Positions 10,400 through 21,850 of a DNA stretch of 64,000 nucleotides are shown in pieces. Both the position numbers and the translations under genes were made by a program. Source of the DNA: Aquatica leii (taxonomy: Eukaryota > Arthropoda > Insecta > Coleoptera > Lampyridae); assembly GCA_035610365.1 (NCBI GenBank), contig CM069432.1, forward strand, positions 20,646,354 to 20,710,353, written 5' to 3'. Every line of letters starts with the position of its first letter. The first letter of the stretch is position 1. The notes beneath the pieces were generated by a model. That model had not been told where the DNA came from and did not search any database. It was given only the letters and a program-made list of their open reading frames with translations.

Positions 10400-12060
10400 A
10401 GCTAAAGGTTTGAATAAAATTGAACTTGCGCCTTTCGTAGAGGGGTCTGTTGATTCAAGCTGATTAAATGAATAGGGATTGAAGGGAGGAACTGAAGACT
10501 ATATGGGGTGGACACACGTGAGGCGTTAATTTTCACTGAATTACAATGTAAGGTCCCCATTTGTCCCTCGAATAGAATATCCCTGATGGTGTTCTTCGCA
10601 AACAACTGTTGTTGTGGATCCATTTTTTTAAGCTTGATTGCCCAAGCTGCAGCAATTTTATCGCTGTCGTCTTACGGTTGTTGAAAGCGTTTGCAAAGCA
10701 ATTTTACCAATTCCTCAGTTGGATCTATAGCTTTACTTTTCCTTTTTTTTTTGAGGAACTGCATCATTTCCCTAAGAAAAAGAAAAAAGTAAAAACATTT
10801 TTCAAAAATTTGTTTTTTAAATTGTTTTAAATTAAAAAAATAGCTTATTTTCATTTAAATTTTCCTAAAAACTAGTAATTTTCTGTTGCTCTTATAAAGC
10901 TGTTTTGCTGTGTTGCAAGTACCAACTACAAAACGAGAATGGGAACAAATTTCACAAGTTTTCTACGATCAGTGGAATTTTCTAAATTGTGTGGGTGTTA
11001 TCGATGGCTAGCATGTAGCAATAAAGAAACCAGATAATTCTGAATCACGTTACTACGACTATAAAAAAATTTTGAGCATTGTGATGATGGCTGCGGCAAA
11101 TGCAAACTATGACTTCATGATGGTTGATATAGTAGTAAACGGGATATATCAGACGGTAGTGTAATGAATTACACTAAATTCGAGCAAGCGTTTGCTGGTA
11201 ATACATTGAGAATTCCGGAACCAACACAACTACCGAATAGTACCATTCGTTTTTTTTTTGGGAGATGATGCTTTTGAGATGACAGAAAACTTGATGAAAC
11301 CCTATCCCCAGGCAACATTAAGGAGGAGGAAAATTTTAAATATTGATTGAGTCGTGCTTGCCGTGTAATCGAAAATACTTTTGGAATTTTTGTGAGCCGA
11401 TTTGGTGTACTATAGAAGTCAATAACAGTTTTTTTCAGAAAAGGTTCAAACAGTTGCCTTGACATGTTGTTTACACAACTTTTTTACGCAAACGCTAATC
11501 ACGAACTTATGTCACTACAAATATCGTGGATAGTGAGAATTTGCAAAAATGCGTTGTCACTAATGGATTGTGGAGGGATGTTGTAAATGAGATAAAACTA
11601 CTTTATTCAAATTCCAGAAACGCAACAAATAGTGCTAAACTAGTCGGAGATGCCTATTCTAATTTCTACAACAATGAAGGCCTGGTTTCATGGCAATGGA
11701 AAATTGTAAGCGCAATTGGCTCAACCAATAATTAAATAATAATAATAATAACAATAATAAAATAATTAATAATAATAATTAATAAGGAAAAGTAAAATAA
11801 TTATGTTAAATAATAAGTTGATATTATGTACTATAAACTTGTAGAGATAATTAATAAAATATACAACTTACTGTGCGAACGTTGGTTTCATTTCTATCGC
11901 CACGATCGTCGTTGCCGTTAACCACATCATTAACATCTATCATATATGTGTCCATCATGCTGATTGAAGCAGTAGGTGTTTTTTAAATTTGGAGAAACCT
12001 TATTTCTTCGAAATATCACAGCGAAGATTCGACATCCTCTGCACATACACCACTTTTTTC
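10400..12060 (-). pseudogene. Harbinger accessory protein (MADF-BESS type), two exons
   Basis: PIF/Harbinger elements commonly encode a second DNA-binding protein (Myb/SANT or MADF) beside the transposase. Here the minus strand between 12060 and 11872 reads KSGVCAEDVESSL..YFEEIRFL, the end of a MADF domain, followed by an acidic linker (MMDTYMIDVNDVVNGNDD). A consensus donor GTAAGT lies at 11871-11866. A pyrimidine-rich acceptor ending AG at 10773-10772 precedes the second exon, which encodes KSKAIDPTEELVKLLC and then [18 protein letters not shown], a BESS-like region. The implied intron is about 1.1 kb and contains the transposase on the opposite strand. A shift in the 10-A run after the acceptor breaks the frame. 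The N-terminal part of the MADF domain was not recognised. Confidence 0.65.
10905..11735 (+). pseudogene. PIF/Harbinger transposase (ALP1-like), decayed
   Basis: Plus-strand frames read VPTTKREWEQISQVFYD, then NFLNCVGVIDG (first catalytic Asp), HVAIKKPDNSESRYYDYKK and LSIVMMAAANANYDFMMVDI. The DDE_Tnp_4 core continues with ISDGSV, FFFGDDAFEMTENLMKPYP (second Asp region) and SRACRVIENTFGIFVSRFGV, which contains the catalytic Glu. The terminal segment is at 11526-11735. TAG replaces a conserved Lys codon after IDG, and several frameshifts are present. The N-terminus is missing. The gene sits inside the intron of the antiparallel MADF-BESS gene. Confidence 0.8.
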
Positions 12061-12215
12061 TGTTTATGTATTTATGTTCTGTGCTCAAGTTTTAAATGAA
12101 TTAAATTAAAAAAGTTCTAAGACATTTATAATTTAATTTATAATTAAAATAAATTAAAAAAAGTTCCATTATTAGCGCGAATAAATTTAAACTGCATGGC
12201 CAAATATAAAATTGC

Positions 12216-12544
12216 TTATGATTATAAGCGACTTTCGGCTTAGACCGCGTCGTAGTTAAACACCTAGACTTAGGCTTGGTCCTAGTCTCTTCTTGGGAGT
12301 CAAAAGAAGAAGTAGAACTTGACATTTGCCGTATTGTCGTTCGTGAACCCAAACAAACTGACGTTTCGAAAAACATTGCAGCTTGCATCTTCTGAGTGGT
12401 AAATGTTTGGGTTCACAAACGACAATACGGCAAAGGCTAAGTTTTACTTCTTATTTTGGCTCTGAAGAAGAGACTTAGGACCAAGCCTAAGTCTGGGTGT
12501 TTAACTACGACGCGGTCTAAGCCAAAAGTCGCTTATAATCATAA
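12216..12544. repeat. Snapback inverted repeat, 140-bp arms
   Basis: Arms 12216-12355 and 12404-12544 are close to perfect reverse complements, separated by a 48-nt loop. On the minus strand the loop contains CAGAAGA, a short self-complementary TGCA..TGCA stem and GAAACGTC, an arrangement resembling a hammerhead core with the arms as extended stem I. A single-arm relative occurs near 47060-47160. It could be two tail-to-tail retroelement ends or a hairpin MITE. Confidence 0.8.
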
Positions 12545-12933
12545 ACATAACAACAGCGAAAGCTTAAGATTTTATATTATAAAATTGCTGTTTTAATTAG
12601 TCTAAATTTTTAATAGTATCCGGATTAAATTAAAGTCAACATTCCGATTTTCTTTGTAAAAGAACTATTATCATCATTTGAACGTAATTAGTGGTTATAT
12701 CACCAAACATTGGAAAAATCAGACTTTTTTTGTACAAAATAATCAACAACGTTTATTTCTAAATTAATAATGTAAACACTAAGTCTAAACCTTGGTTTAA
12801 AGAAAAAATGATTTTTTTAAATACCCAATAATGATAATTATAAGTAACGATTAACCTAAAAGATGTCACATCGGGGGTTATATATACAGGTTACACTAAT
12901 GAAAAGCTGGGACAAATGGCTAGTATACAACAC

Positions 12934-12997
12934 GTTTAGCCACGCGGCTAAACTTTCGTCACAGTCTATGGACCGCAGGACGAAGTTTATTTTAAAC
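12934..12997 (+). repeat. Cluster of three overlapping hairpins
   Basis: GTTTAGCC-ACGC-GGCTAAAC (12934-12953) is a perfect 8-bp hairpin. It overlaps a longer stem, AAACTTTCGTC with GACGAAGTTT (12950-12960 / 12979-12988), whose right arm overlaps GTTT..AAAC (12985-12997). It lies within the mariner-type element, upstream of its transposase. Confidence 0.65.
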
Positions 12998-13559
12998 ATT
13001 CTTCACAGCTCATGAGACCGTATTTAACTGTGCTTTACAGTTGTATTTGAGCGTCCTGTGCCCTTAAAGCATTACCTTACGAAAAATATTACCTGTTCTT
13101 ATTTTTTCTTTTCCTTCAAGTAATTCAAATTAATTCTGGTTAAGTATAATGTTATCATTATGTATCATGTGTGCTCTGTTTACATTGCCTGTTATTTTTT
13201 TAATTTGAAGATAAGAAAAATGACATAATTTAAAAAATGAAAGTTTTGTTAAATATAATAGGAGTAAAGTTTTACATATTACAAAAAATGTTTTCAAACA
13301 TTGTTATCTGTTTTCTTGAACACTAAATCGTTCTATGATCATTTTTCTTTTGAACCGAGAATGGGTTTATAACGTCGCCATAAAGAAAAACTGAGCAGTT
13401 TTTTATGCCTCTCCTTGAACGAAGAATCCAATAGTGTTACTTGAAAGACTAACTTTTTCAATTAAATTAATAATATTACTTTATCGGTGCTTTTCAGTAA
13501 ACGTAAATCTTTTTGTGCTGTTTTAATTAGCTATTATTTATTTTATTAGAAAAGGGTGG

Positions 13560-14340
13560 TCCATTATTTAGTTCAACGCAAAAAACAAGGCGTGGAAAAT
13601 GATCGTCCTTTGTAGATCGCCCATATTAGTGAAAGGCAATCTCTCTTATTATCCAGAGTTGAAAAAGACAACATTATCCAAGATGCTCGTTTGACTCCAT
13701 TCACAACTTCCGCCACCATTCGCAGACTACAGCTACAATGCAGTTTGCAAACAATAACGAATACTTTGAAAGACCTGTAACCTGTAAACCTGTAAAGAAA
13801 CTTGAAACTGAAGAAAATGCCTACCGGAGACTGAAGTCTTTAGAGAAACATTTAAATTTTGATTGAAAAGGTGTTGTTTTTTCAGATGAAAAAACCTTCT
13901 GCACTTCTCAAGATAGTAAAAAAGTTTTTTGGAGGCCACGTAATTCTAGATATGAATCAAAACATGTACAACCCAACAAAAGAAGTTGGAGAATTCGTGC
14001 TGGGGATGGATAAGTGATGCTAGCCCAGGGTTAGCTTAACTGTTCAAAGTTACCTGACGATTTTCGAAGACGTTATGTTGTCCTCCGTACGAGAAGTTTA
14101 TCTTGAAGGACCAATTCGGTTTGTTCAGGACAATTCTCCTATACATACGGCAGCGATGGTTCAAGAATAGTTCTTACAGCATCCAAAAGTGGAAAGAATC
14201 CGTTGGCTACCTAGTCACCGGATTTAAACCCTATAGAAAATTTTTGGGCGGCGGCCGTGCGTGGGTGGAACGACAAACTGAACAATAACATAGAAATACG
14301 AAATATAAACAACTTGCATCGCTATATTAATACTGTGTGA
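13560..14340 (+). pseudogene. mariner/Tc1-type transposase, copy 1
   Basis: Frames on the plus strand give an N-terminal helix-turn-helix region (TIRRLQLQCSLQT near 13710), then the catalytic blocks. FSDEKTFCTSQDS with the first Asp is near 13885, followed by VFWRPRNSRYESKHVQPNK. IRFVQDNSPIHTAAM with the second Asp is near 14120. PDLNPIENFWA lies near 14215 in a shifted frame. Several stops (for example after HLNFD and LRAGDG) and frameshifts make it inactive. Comparison with copy 2 (55840-56540) shows independent lesions in each. Confidence 0.8.
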
Positions 14341-14976
14341 GAAAGATTTTGAAGAGCTAATATAATGTAAGTCAATTTAATCAATTCGATGCCAAACCGT
14401 CTACGGGAATGTATAACCAATAATGTATATTACACCTATTACTAACATGTAAAATACAAATATTTACTAATCATGTTTTTTATTAGGATTTTCTGTATCT
14501 AGTTTTGTTCTTGTAATATAAATAGTGTTTATGTATTTATAATAATATCTAAGGTATTATTTCTATTCAAATGTAGTAGGTACTATTATAATCTAAAGCA
14601 TAAAAAAATGCAAACTACGAAATTGCAAATTTCAGTTCATTACTATTAAATGTATATTCCCTCAAAATAGTTAATACTTAAATTAAATGTTACGAAGAGA
14701 AAGCGGAAAAATGCATTTTGCATTTTTTTAATTTGGCGATTTTTAGATTTACAGCATAGGTATGTATTTTCGAATTTTGTTTTTTTAGCGTTCTGTATGA
14801 GAACTTAGACTTGATTTTATAAAAAAAAATATGTATCCTTTAATTTTCCATACGAATAAATTATATATAATTATAATTACGTTTTAATGGTGATAATACT
14901 TCATTTGCAAAGAAAATCAGAATGTTGACTTTAATTTAATCCAGATATATTAGGACTTTTAGGCTAATTAGTACAG

Positions 14977-15362
14977 TAGTTTTATATTTGAGCATACAAT
15001 TTATCATTATTCGAGCTATAGACGTAACTTATTTAATTATAAATAATAATTAAAATTCCTTAATTACTTAAGCAGAGAACATAAATAAATAGAAAACTCG
15101 GCGAAGAAGAATTTAAAACTTTAAGATACAATTTAGATAAATATTTGCGGATAAAAAACATGTTCTTTGAACGCTTAAGGCAGTACTTATCGGGAATGGT
15201 AAGTAACCTCGTAATGTCCTTGCAAGTAATGTTTACAATGCCAATGTTGTCAAATTTAACTGGGCGTTTTGTTATAACGTAAGCTTGGTTGCCTACCTTG
15301 CAGGTTGCGCTTAAAAGTGCCCAATTACTTTTTTGAGGCAGTGTACGTCTATGGGTCGCTTT
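14977..15362. other. No recognised gene
   Basis: Contains a 104-codon minus-strand frame (15060-15374; ..NWALLSATCKVGNQAYVITK..) that I do not recognise and that may be a transposase scrap. No RNA gene or terminal repeat seen. Confidence 0.3.
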
Positions 15363-15760
15363 AGTCGCAAACAATTACAAAAGTATTAAACATTTATTAC
15401 AAAGTTTAGGTCGAAACCAAAAGTAACAGTGCAATCTCAACCATTGTCTATTGCTTATCTGGCTTATGTTAAAGGTACCAAGAACCCTATAAGAAAAATG
15501 CTGTCTAAACACAATGTTGTTATTCGGTTTTCTACTCTTAATAAATTAGGTCTTAAATTCGGTGAACGTTGTTCCTTTTCAATCTGACGGCGTTTATAGC
15601 ATTTCTTGTTCTTGTGGTGGTGCATACATAAGAAAAAGGGATAGAAGCGTAGGCGTTTGTATTCAGAAACATCAAAAATGTAGTCGTCTTAAACAATCTT
15701 CGAAGTCAGAGGTGACAGTACAAGTGCTAGAAACGGGTCATCACCAAAATTTTGACTAGT
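15363..15760 (+). pseudogene. Penelope-like element, linker and GIY-YIG endonuclease
   Basis: The reading begins VANNYKSIKHLLQSLGRNQ and continues in another frame with SIAYLAYVKGTKNPIRKMLS and FSTLNKLG. The GIY-YIG-type endonuclease follows: QSDGVYSISCSCGGAYIRK, RDRSVGVCIQKHQKCSRL and VLETGHHQNFD. This is the C-terminal domain order of EN-positive Penelope-like elements. A stop after GRNQK, a frameshift near 15560, and ISCSC/YIRK where the family has IPCSC/YIGE show decay. The segment is a 5'-truncated fragment. Confidence 0.82.
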
Positions 15761-17200
15761 GTTTCTAATTACTATCAACGAAAAATTAGGGAATAATAAT
15801 ATAATAATTAATTAATTAATCTTTTTAGTATTAACCGAGATTTTAGTTTTTCTTAACCAAAAATTTTGATTTTGATTTTTAAAATTTTAAAATAGACAAT
15901 TAACACGAGTTTTATCTTTAATAATTTAGTGTTTTTAGAATGTAATTTTAAAAATACTATACACAAAGTTAAAGTTGATTCAAACGTGAATCGTTTTCCA
16001 ACTTTTTTACTAACTAAACTGCAATTTTTCGATTTTTTCGTAGCCACTTTTTTATACACAAAACTTAGACAAATTTTTCAATATTCTTTATGTATTTATT
16101 AGTTTTTAAAAATTGTTTAAAATATACATTATTTTATAAAATAATTCTTATTTTAAACAGTTATATAATAAAATTAGAATTGCTTAAACTTGGATCTATT
16201 ACCTACTTTACTAAACAAAAATAAACAAAATTATACCAAACAAAAATTAATTAATTTTCGTAATAGAAATTCTTAGTAAAAAAAAATTGCAAATTACAAT
16301 TAATAATGAATAACAAAATAACACTCATTTTTAAAATAAAAGATTAAAATCTTAAAAAAACAATAAAATTAGAAAAGCAGTCTATATACTGGTATAAAAT
16401 TTGTAACACATTAAAAGCTATTTGGAAATTTCATAAAAATAGATTTAATTTTGATTTATTAAAAACAATTCAAATTATAAAATAAAAATTACATAAACTT
16501 GTTGAAAACACTTCATTGCAAGCGTTTATAATTGCAATTGTAGCTTCGATGTATTTATATATGTATAGATCTCATTAAAGTTCGCATACTTTTGGTTGTT
16601 ATCCTTACCTTGACAAGGCCTTTATAAGTAAATCAAGCAAATTATAAGGCCAATACACAAGAGATTTGTACGAATTTATTTGAACCAATAAGTTCGTTCA
16701 CTGCAATAATTGTTTTACTTTTACATAAGTAATCCAAAACTCGAAAAAAAACTAATAAACGTAATAGTTTAAATTTAATTTCAATAAGTACATGTACCAT
16801 TTAAATTAAAAATCAATTAGATTGTATAACAACATTCTATTATTATCGAGTACTAACTATTGGAAATTTAACCCGGACTTATTTTAAATTCATTTACTTT
16901 AGCAAATAAATTACGTTAATAAAGAAATCTTACGCAATGAGAAAATTCGATGCGATGACACCTTGTTCAGTAATTTTTTTTAAACACGAACGGGGAAATT
17001 ACACGGTTAAATATAGAGTATTTACACAGTTCCACTAAATGATTGTTTAAATAAAATAAAACGTAATTTTCAAATTATTTCTTTTAGCGACGTTTTTTAA
17101 ACTGGTTTTTTTTCTTGATATTTTTATAAGTAACCGTGAAAATTATTTTGAAATTAAGAATGAAGTTGTGTCCTTGTTCCCTTACTTCTCGTCGACTTGT
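15761..17200. other. AT-rich intergenic stretch
   Basis: Very AT-rich, with short runs of ATTA near 15795-15820. No gene, RNA or mobile-element signature seen. It is the 5' flank of Gly/Tyr-rich gene 1 and may hold its distal regulatory sequence. Confidence 0.4.
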
Positions 17201-17203
17201 ACA

Positions 17204-17210
17204 TATAAAA
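17204..17210 (+). promoter_or_regulatory. TATA box of Gly/Tyr-rich gene 1
   Basis: TATAAAA, 64-70 bp upstream of the ATG at 17274; a TCAGT initiator-like sequence follows near 17250. Confidence 0.6.
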
Positions 17211-17273
17211 GTTGGTATACAGCGCTGATGATTATTTCATAAAAACGTTTCAGTAAAACTGTAGATTCGCAAA

Positions 17274-17602
17274 ATGGTTTCACTTAAAGTATGTTTCAAA
17301 GTGTGGTTAAAATTTATCTAACGAATATTTTGTAGGTGTTTATAGTCTTGAGTGTGATTTTGGCATACGCAGCTTCAGAGCCAATCGTTGGACTTTTAAT
17401 TGGTAAAAAAATTGGATTTTTAGGAGGTTTAGCAGTTGGCAGCAAGTTAAGTGGTTTGCATGGACACGGAGGTTATGGTTATGGTGGATATGGCGGATAT
17501 GGTGGATACGGTGGATATAGTAGTTACGGACACGGATATGGTCACGGATATGGTCATGGATATGGAAGCAGATATTATGGTGGACACCATCACTATTGGT
17601 GA
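17274..17602 (+). CDS. Secreted Gly/Tyr/His-rich (cuticular-type) protein 1
   Basis: Two-exon gene. Exon 1 encodes only MVSLK (17274-17288), the intron is 17289-17335 (GT..AG, 47 bp, phase 0), and exon 2 runs 17336-17602. The predicted protein has 93 residues. Residues 1 to about 19 form a hydrophobic signal peptide ending YAAS. A short GLLIGKKIGFLGG segment follows, then repeats of GGY and HGYG to the C-terminal GGHHHYW. Such low-complexity proteins are usually structural cuticle components or small secreted Gly/Tyr-rich peptides; the exact role cannot be read from sequence. A TATA box lies upstream and AATAAA downstream. It shares exon architecture with the gene at 59727-60189. The splice model is inferred from consensus sites and a continuous signal peptide. 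Confidence 0.82.
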
Positions 17603-17645
17603 CAATAATATATAGTTATTAGAAACCTATTTATTGTGTATTGTA

Positions 17646-17651
17646 AATAAA
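17646..17651 (+). terminator. Poly(A) signal of gene 1
   Basis: AATAAA 44 bp after the stop codon of Gly/Tyr-rich gene 1. Confidence 0.6.
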
Positions 17652-17659
17652 TTAATTTA

Positions 17660-19369
17660 ATTATGTAAGCATTATACTTTTATTAAAATTTTTTTGAAAT
17701 ATTATTATTAGTTGCGAATTAGTATTAATAAATATATTTTGAAATATAAATATTAATTGGTGTCTTAATAAAAACTTATGCAATATTCGGCACATCTGAT
17801 TATTATGCGAATGTGATACGAACATAAAGTTACATTTATGTTTAAAATTATGTTTGATAAATACATTAGAATTCTGTGAAGTGAAATCCGCGACGATTAC
17901 TAAGACATGCTAAGACGAAGGCACTCCTTGATCTTTATTGGTTATGCACATAATTGTCTATGTGCTTTTGCTTGAAGGACTTAGTAAACATTTATACAAG
18001 TATGCGTAGATGAATATAATTAATAAAAACGTGCGCAGCATCACATAAAATCATATTGATAAGTTTAAATTGAAACGATATCAGTTTTTGTTTCTTGTTT
18101 CGCGAATGTTGAAAACCATCACTAACTTAGATAAACGAATTTTTGTAATTGTTGCTAAGTTTTATACGTATAAACTTTTATTGTTTTCTTAATTAGATTT
18201 ACAATTAACTACATGCATTTCTAAGTCATATAAAACTACACATAAAACTTTATTTAATTATTATGTAAAAGGTAATTTTATTATATATGAATTGTTTTTT
18301 TAGTTTAATCCAACATTTCTTTTAATCGTTTTGTTACATTTTAACCTGGCACGCTTTTAAAAAAAATTTTAACGTATGAAATAATCACATTAAAGTAAAA
18401 GATAATTTGTTTAAATTTCTCAATAAATAAATTGAAAAAACCCAGAACTTACTGTTGTACGTATAAACAATTTTTTTTGTTCTTTAAGTACTTTGCATTT
18501 ACGCCACATACAAACATGTATATGCGTAATGAGGTGCATCTGTCATTTCAAACTTTATTTAGACTCGCGGAAATTTTTTTAATTGATTTTCTAAGAATTT
18601 TTTTATAAAAGTAGATGATTAATAAACAATTTGCAATTTAATAATGCATAATATTTAAACAAATGGTTTCATTTAATTACTTTTATTAAACAATTTTGCA
18701 CACAACATTAAAAAACAATTTTTTAATTATGTGTGCTACATACACACGTTTATATGTTTAATTTAATTATAAAAAATAAAATACAAAACTTATTAATAGT
18801 TAAAATAACAGCTTTCTATATTTTAATTGTAATTTACAAACAATATTGCATTAAGCTTAAATATGTATTAGCATTTCTAAAAATCGCAAAATGTAAGTAT
18901 GTACGGGTAAGTAGCATTTATTTACTCAAGTTATAAAAGTAGGTTTACTGTGAGATTTGGTTTAGTATTTCTAATTACACCTAATAAGAAACCTTGCATT
19001 GTTTTAATAAAACACTAAAAATATTTGACATTTTAAAATTTACATATTCTTGAAATAAATAAACGAAAAGACTATACATTATCGTATGTATTTTGTATAA
19101 CAACAATGTTTCTTGTTTAAAAAAATAAAGCTAATTAAATTACTACAAAAATTTCTAAAGGAATTTCCCAATTGATGGATTCAGATTTTTAATTGTTTGT
19201 ACTGCTGCACGTTAATAAGATTGTCTCAAAATCGCTTATCTCATAGGGCTATAATTCACATCAATTGACTGCCAACATCGCACTTCTAACTAAAATCAAA
19301 TAAATCTTAAAGATCAAAATTTTCTTTGCCAAATTAAAACTTATGATAACGCCCGTGTTATCGTTATCA
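17660..19369. other. AT-rich intergenic stretch
   Basis: No recognisable coding, RNA or transposon signature; short frames such as 18733-18936 are low-complexity Ile/Lys/Tyr-rich and not credible genes. Confidence 0.4.
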
Positions 19370-19470
19370 TGCAAGCTGAGCTTTTGTCACACGTCGCAAT
19401 GGACATCTTCCGAGCCTGGAATAAACTGATTGATTGCACCTTGAAATCTCGTGTTTATAGACCGGTATCT
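19370..19470 (-). repeat. Interspersed repeat B, copy 1
   Basis: Reverse complement of 33530-33640; shared blocks contain ACCGGTCTATAAA, GGTGCAATCAAT (GATGCAATCAAT in copy 2), GTTTATTCCAGG and GACGTGTGAC. Copy 2 follows a Penelope-like fragment, so this may be a Penelope-like 3' region. Confidence 0.65.
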
Positions 19471-19689
19471 CCGGTAAAAGAAAACGAAAATCTCGATTAA
19501 CATTTTTTTTAATGATTTTAGATTTCTTAATTTTTCATTGATAGTAATTATTGAAGAGCGGATAGTAAGGCAAGAAACAATACATATAAAAGGCATATTA
19601 AACTTGCCAAAAAGGCACAAATCTTTATTAAAATTTACAGTTTATTTTTTTGTTTTACAATGTTTATTAAGTCAAATATTTTTCAATAC

Positions 19690-20400
19690 TTTGATCAAAA
19701 AAATATTTTTACAGAAGGAAAAAGTTCTTTCGACATCAGAAGATGTTAGTGGAGCAAATTTTAATGCCGATGTTTCTGTTATTGCTAAAGATATTTTCTG
19801 TTGATGCTTCATGACCTCTCTTTTTGAATTTCAGTCAGTTGTTTAAAGAGGTCAAAGGAAGGGTTTTTGATGTGATGAAATCCAATTTTTGATTAATTTG
19901 TCTTCCTATAGGGGGGACATGCTCTTATAATTGCTCTTATTCTTTCGAATGTAGCGAAAGATTTGGTCATTGCAGTTTAGCTTTCTTCTAGCTTCTTTAA
20001 TTCGTCAGGAATGCCGGAAAAGTGTGTTTTTATAAAAACTAGTCCTCTCTTAACAGCTTCGTCATTAAAAGCTTTTTGAGATTTAGCAATTACTGCAGAG
20101 GCCATCTTGTCAAATAATTCAACCAGCTGAAGTAAGAAAATTCAATGAATGTATAAGACAATGTCAGATTATAGTATGAACTGTACCTCTTTATTTTTTT
20201 CAAAATGTGTGGCATCAAAAATGCAAGCGGATAACCAAGTTCCCCATTTTGTTATGATAGGTTCTGGTGAAAGTTTAACATCTGGAAGTTTTTCTTTATA
20301 GGCCCTTACCCGTAATAGTGTTTTTACAAAAACCTGAAACAAGATCCAATAATCAAAAAGAAAATTTAATATGTTAGAGATTTTTACATTTTTTTATTTT
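19690..20400 (-). pseudogene. hAT-like transposase, tandem duplicate of C-terminal exons
   Basis: This segment repeats 20450-21105 in the same orientation at an offset of about 710-765 bp, including exon and intron sequence (for example the acceptor and exon around 20330 match 21045). It encodes the same C-terminal part of a hAT transposase but with more frame lesions. It keeps about 35-50 bp that the upstream copy has lost. A local tandem duplication after insertion is the simplest reading. Confidence 0.75.
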
Positions 20401-20439
20401 CCCAAGCACAAATCAAAAATTTTTCAATGTTTTGACCAA

Positions 20440-21850
20440 GAAGCTATCGCTTTTTATCATTTAAAATATTTTTATAGAAGGAAAAAGTTCTTTTGACATC
20501 ACAAGATGTTAGTGAAGCAAATTTTAATACCGATGTTTCTGTTATTGTTAAAGATATTTTCTGCTGATGCTTCAAGACCTCCTCTTTTTGAATTTCAGTC
20601 AGTTGTTTAAAGAGGTCAAAGAGAGGGTTTTTTGATGTGACGAAATCCAATTTTTGATTAATTTTTGTTTCTATAGTCCTTCGACATGCTCTTAGAATTG
20701 CTCTTATTCTTTCGAATGTAGCGAAAGAGTCGGTCATTGCGGTTTCCCTTTTTTCTAGCTTCTTTAATATAATTACTATAATGTCAAAACTAATCTTCTC
20801 TTAACAGCTTTGTCATTAAAAGATTGTTGAGATTTAGCAATTGCTGCAGAGGCCGTCTCGTCAAATAATTCAACCATCTGAAGTAAGACAATTCAATTAA
20901 TGTATAAGACGATGTCAGATTATAGTATGAACTGTACCTCTTTAATTTAAGTTCCCCATCTTGTTATGATAGGTTTCGGTGGAAGTTTAACATCTAGAAA
21001 TTTTTCTTTATAGGCCCTTACCCGAAATGGTGCTTTCACAAAAACCTGAAACAAGATCCAATAATCAAAAACAGAATCTAATATGTTAGAGATTCTTACC
21101 TTTTTGGTGACAGAAATTAACTTGTTTACTATTGCAAACTCGTCTCTAATAAATTCACACACCCTATGTATTCCATGTGCTAGACAAGTTAAATGTTTTA
21201 AATTCGGATAAAATATTTCTAATGCCTGATCGGATTTGATCATATAAGGTGTTGCATCGGTTACGAATAAGAGAACCTTTTTTTTTCTGACGCCGTTGGG
21301 ATACAGAAGTTCTACAAACGTAAAATTATATAATTATAATTAATATATTGGATTATATTAACCAATCATTAAAAACTTACGTAAACAATCATCGAAAAAA
21401 TTTGCAATTGTTTTGTGATTGGTCTGTCAAATTTCTTTGGATGCTAGCAAATGAGCTTTTTCTGGTTCTAATTTAGACAATTTACCAACTACAAAATTTG
21501 CTATATATCGACCTCTGCAATCCGTTGTTTCATCAACCGAAGTCCAAATGTAATGATCCCCAATGTCATTTCTTATTGTCTGTATTTTCTATAAAAGGTA
21601 AACCAGCATTTTGAAAACTATTAATACTTTAATTAAACTGCTTACCGGTTGGTAACATATGTCTAAATATTTTTTTCTCCAAGTTGATTCATCTGGAACA
21701 ACTTGTTCGGTGTATTCTTTAAGGTAATTGCAAAAATTGACACCAATGCTTCGCACAAATCTAGAGCAAAAGTTGTTTTTGATGGGCCAGGTTTATTCTG
21801 TTGATCTTCTGCAACGTTTTTTAACAATAGTTGTTTCATAGTTTTTTAAA
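20440..21850 (-). pseudogene. hAT-like transposase (DUF659/BED type), main copy, multi-exon
   Basis: Minus-strand exons, separated by short introns with GT..AG ends, encode in order: a segment near 21790 (PGPSKTTFALDLCEALVS), the core KSDQALEIFYPNLKHLTCLAHGIHRV (21240-21160), FVKAPFRVRAYKEKFLDVKLPPKPIITRWGT (21045-20947), and the C-terminus LTEIQKEEVLKHQQKISL..SCDVKRTFSFYKNILNDKKR (20630-20444). CLAHGIHRV, PPxPxxTRWGTW and the final V.RTFS.YKN.L are family marks. The BED-like first exon lies at 26576-26686; the intron between holds a 4.6-kb pogo-like element. Confidence 0.78.

Larger units (their letters stand above)
12588..14976 (+). mobile_element. mariner/Tc1-type transposon with long inverted repeats
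   Basis: Inverted repeats of about 103 bp, 12588-12690 and 14874-14976, align over their whole length; the most conserved block contains GGATTAAATTAAAGTCAACA. TA follows the right end at 14977-14978, but the left flank reads TTG, so the TA target has decayed there. Between them lies a mutated mariner-type transposase on the plus strand. A second copy of the family, lacking the left end, is at 55650-57231. Long inverted repeats distinguish it from classical mariners, whose ends are about 30 bp. Confidence 0.8.

Noticed and set aside
17166-17300. CTGATGA near 17226 as a hammerhead core strand
   Set aside because: No GAAA strand or stems follow at usable distance; it lies in the 5' leader of gene 1.
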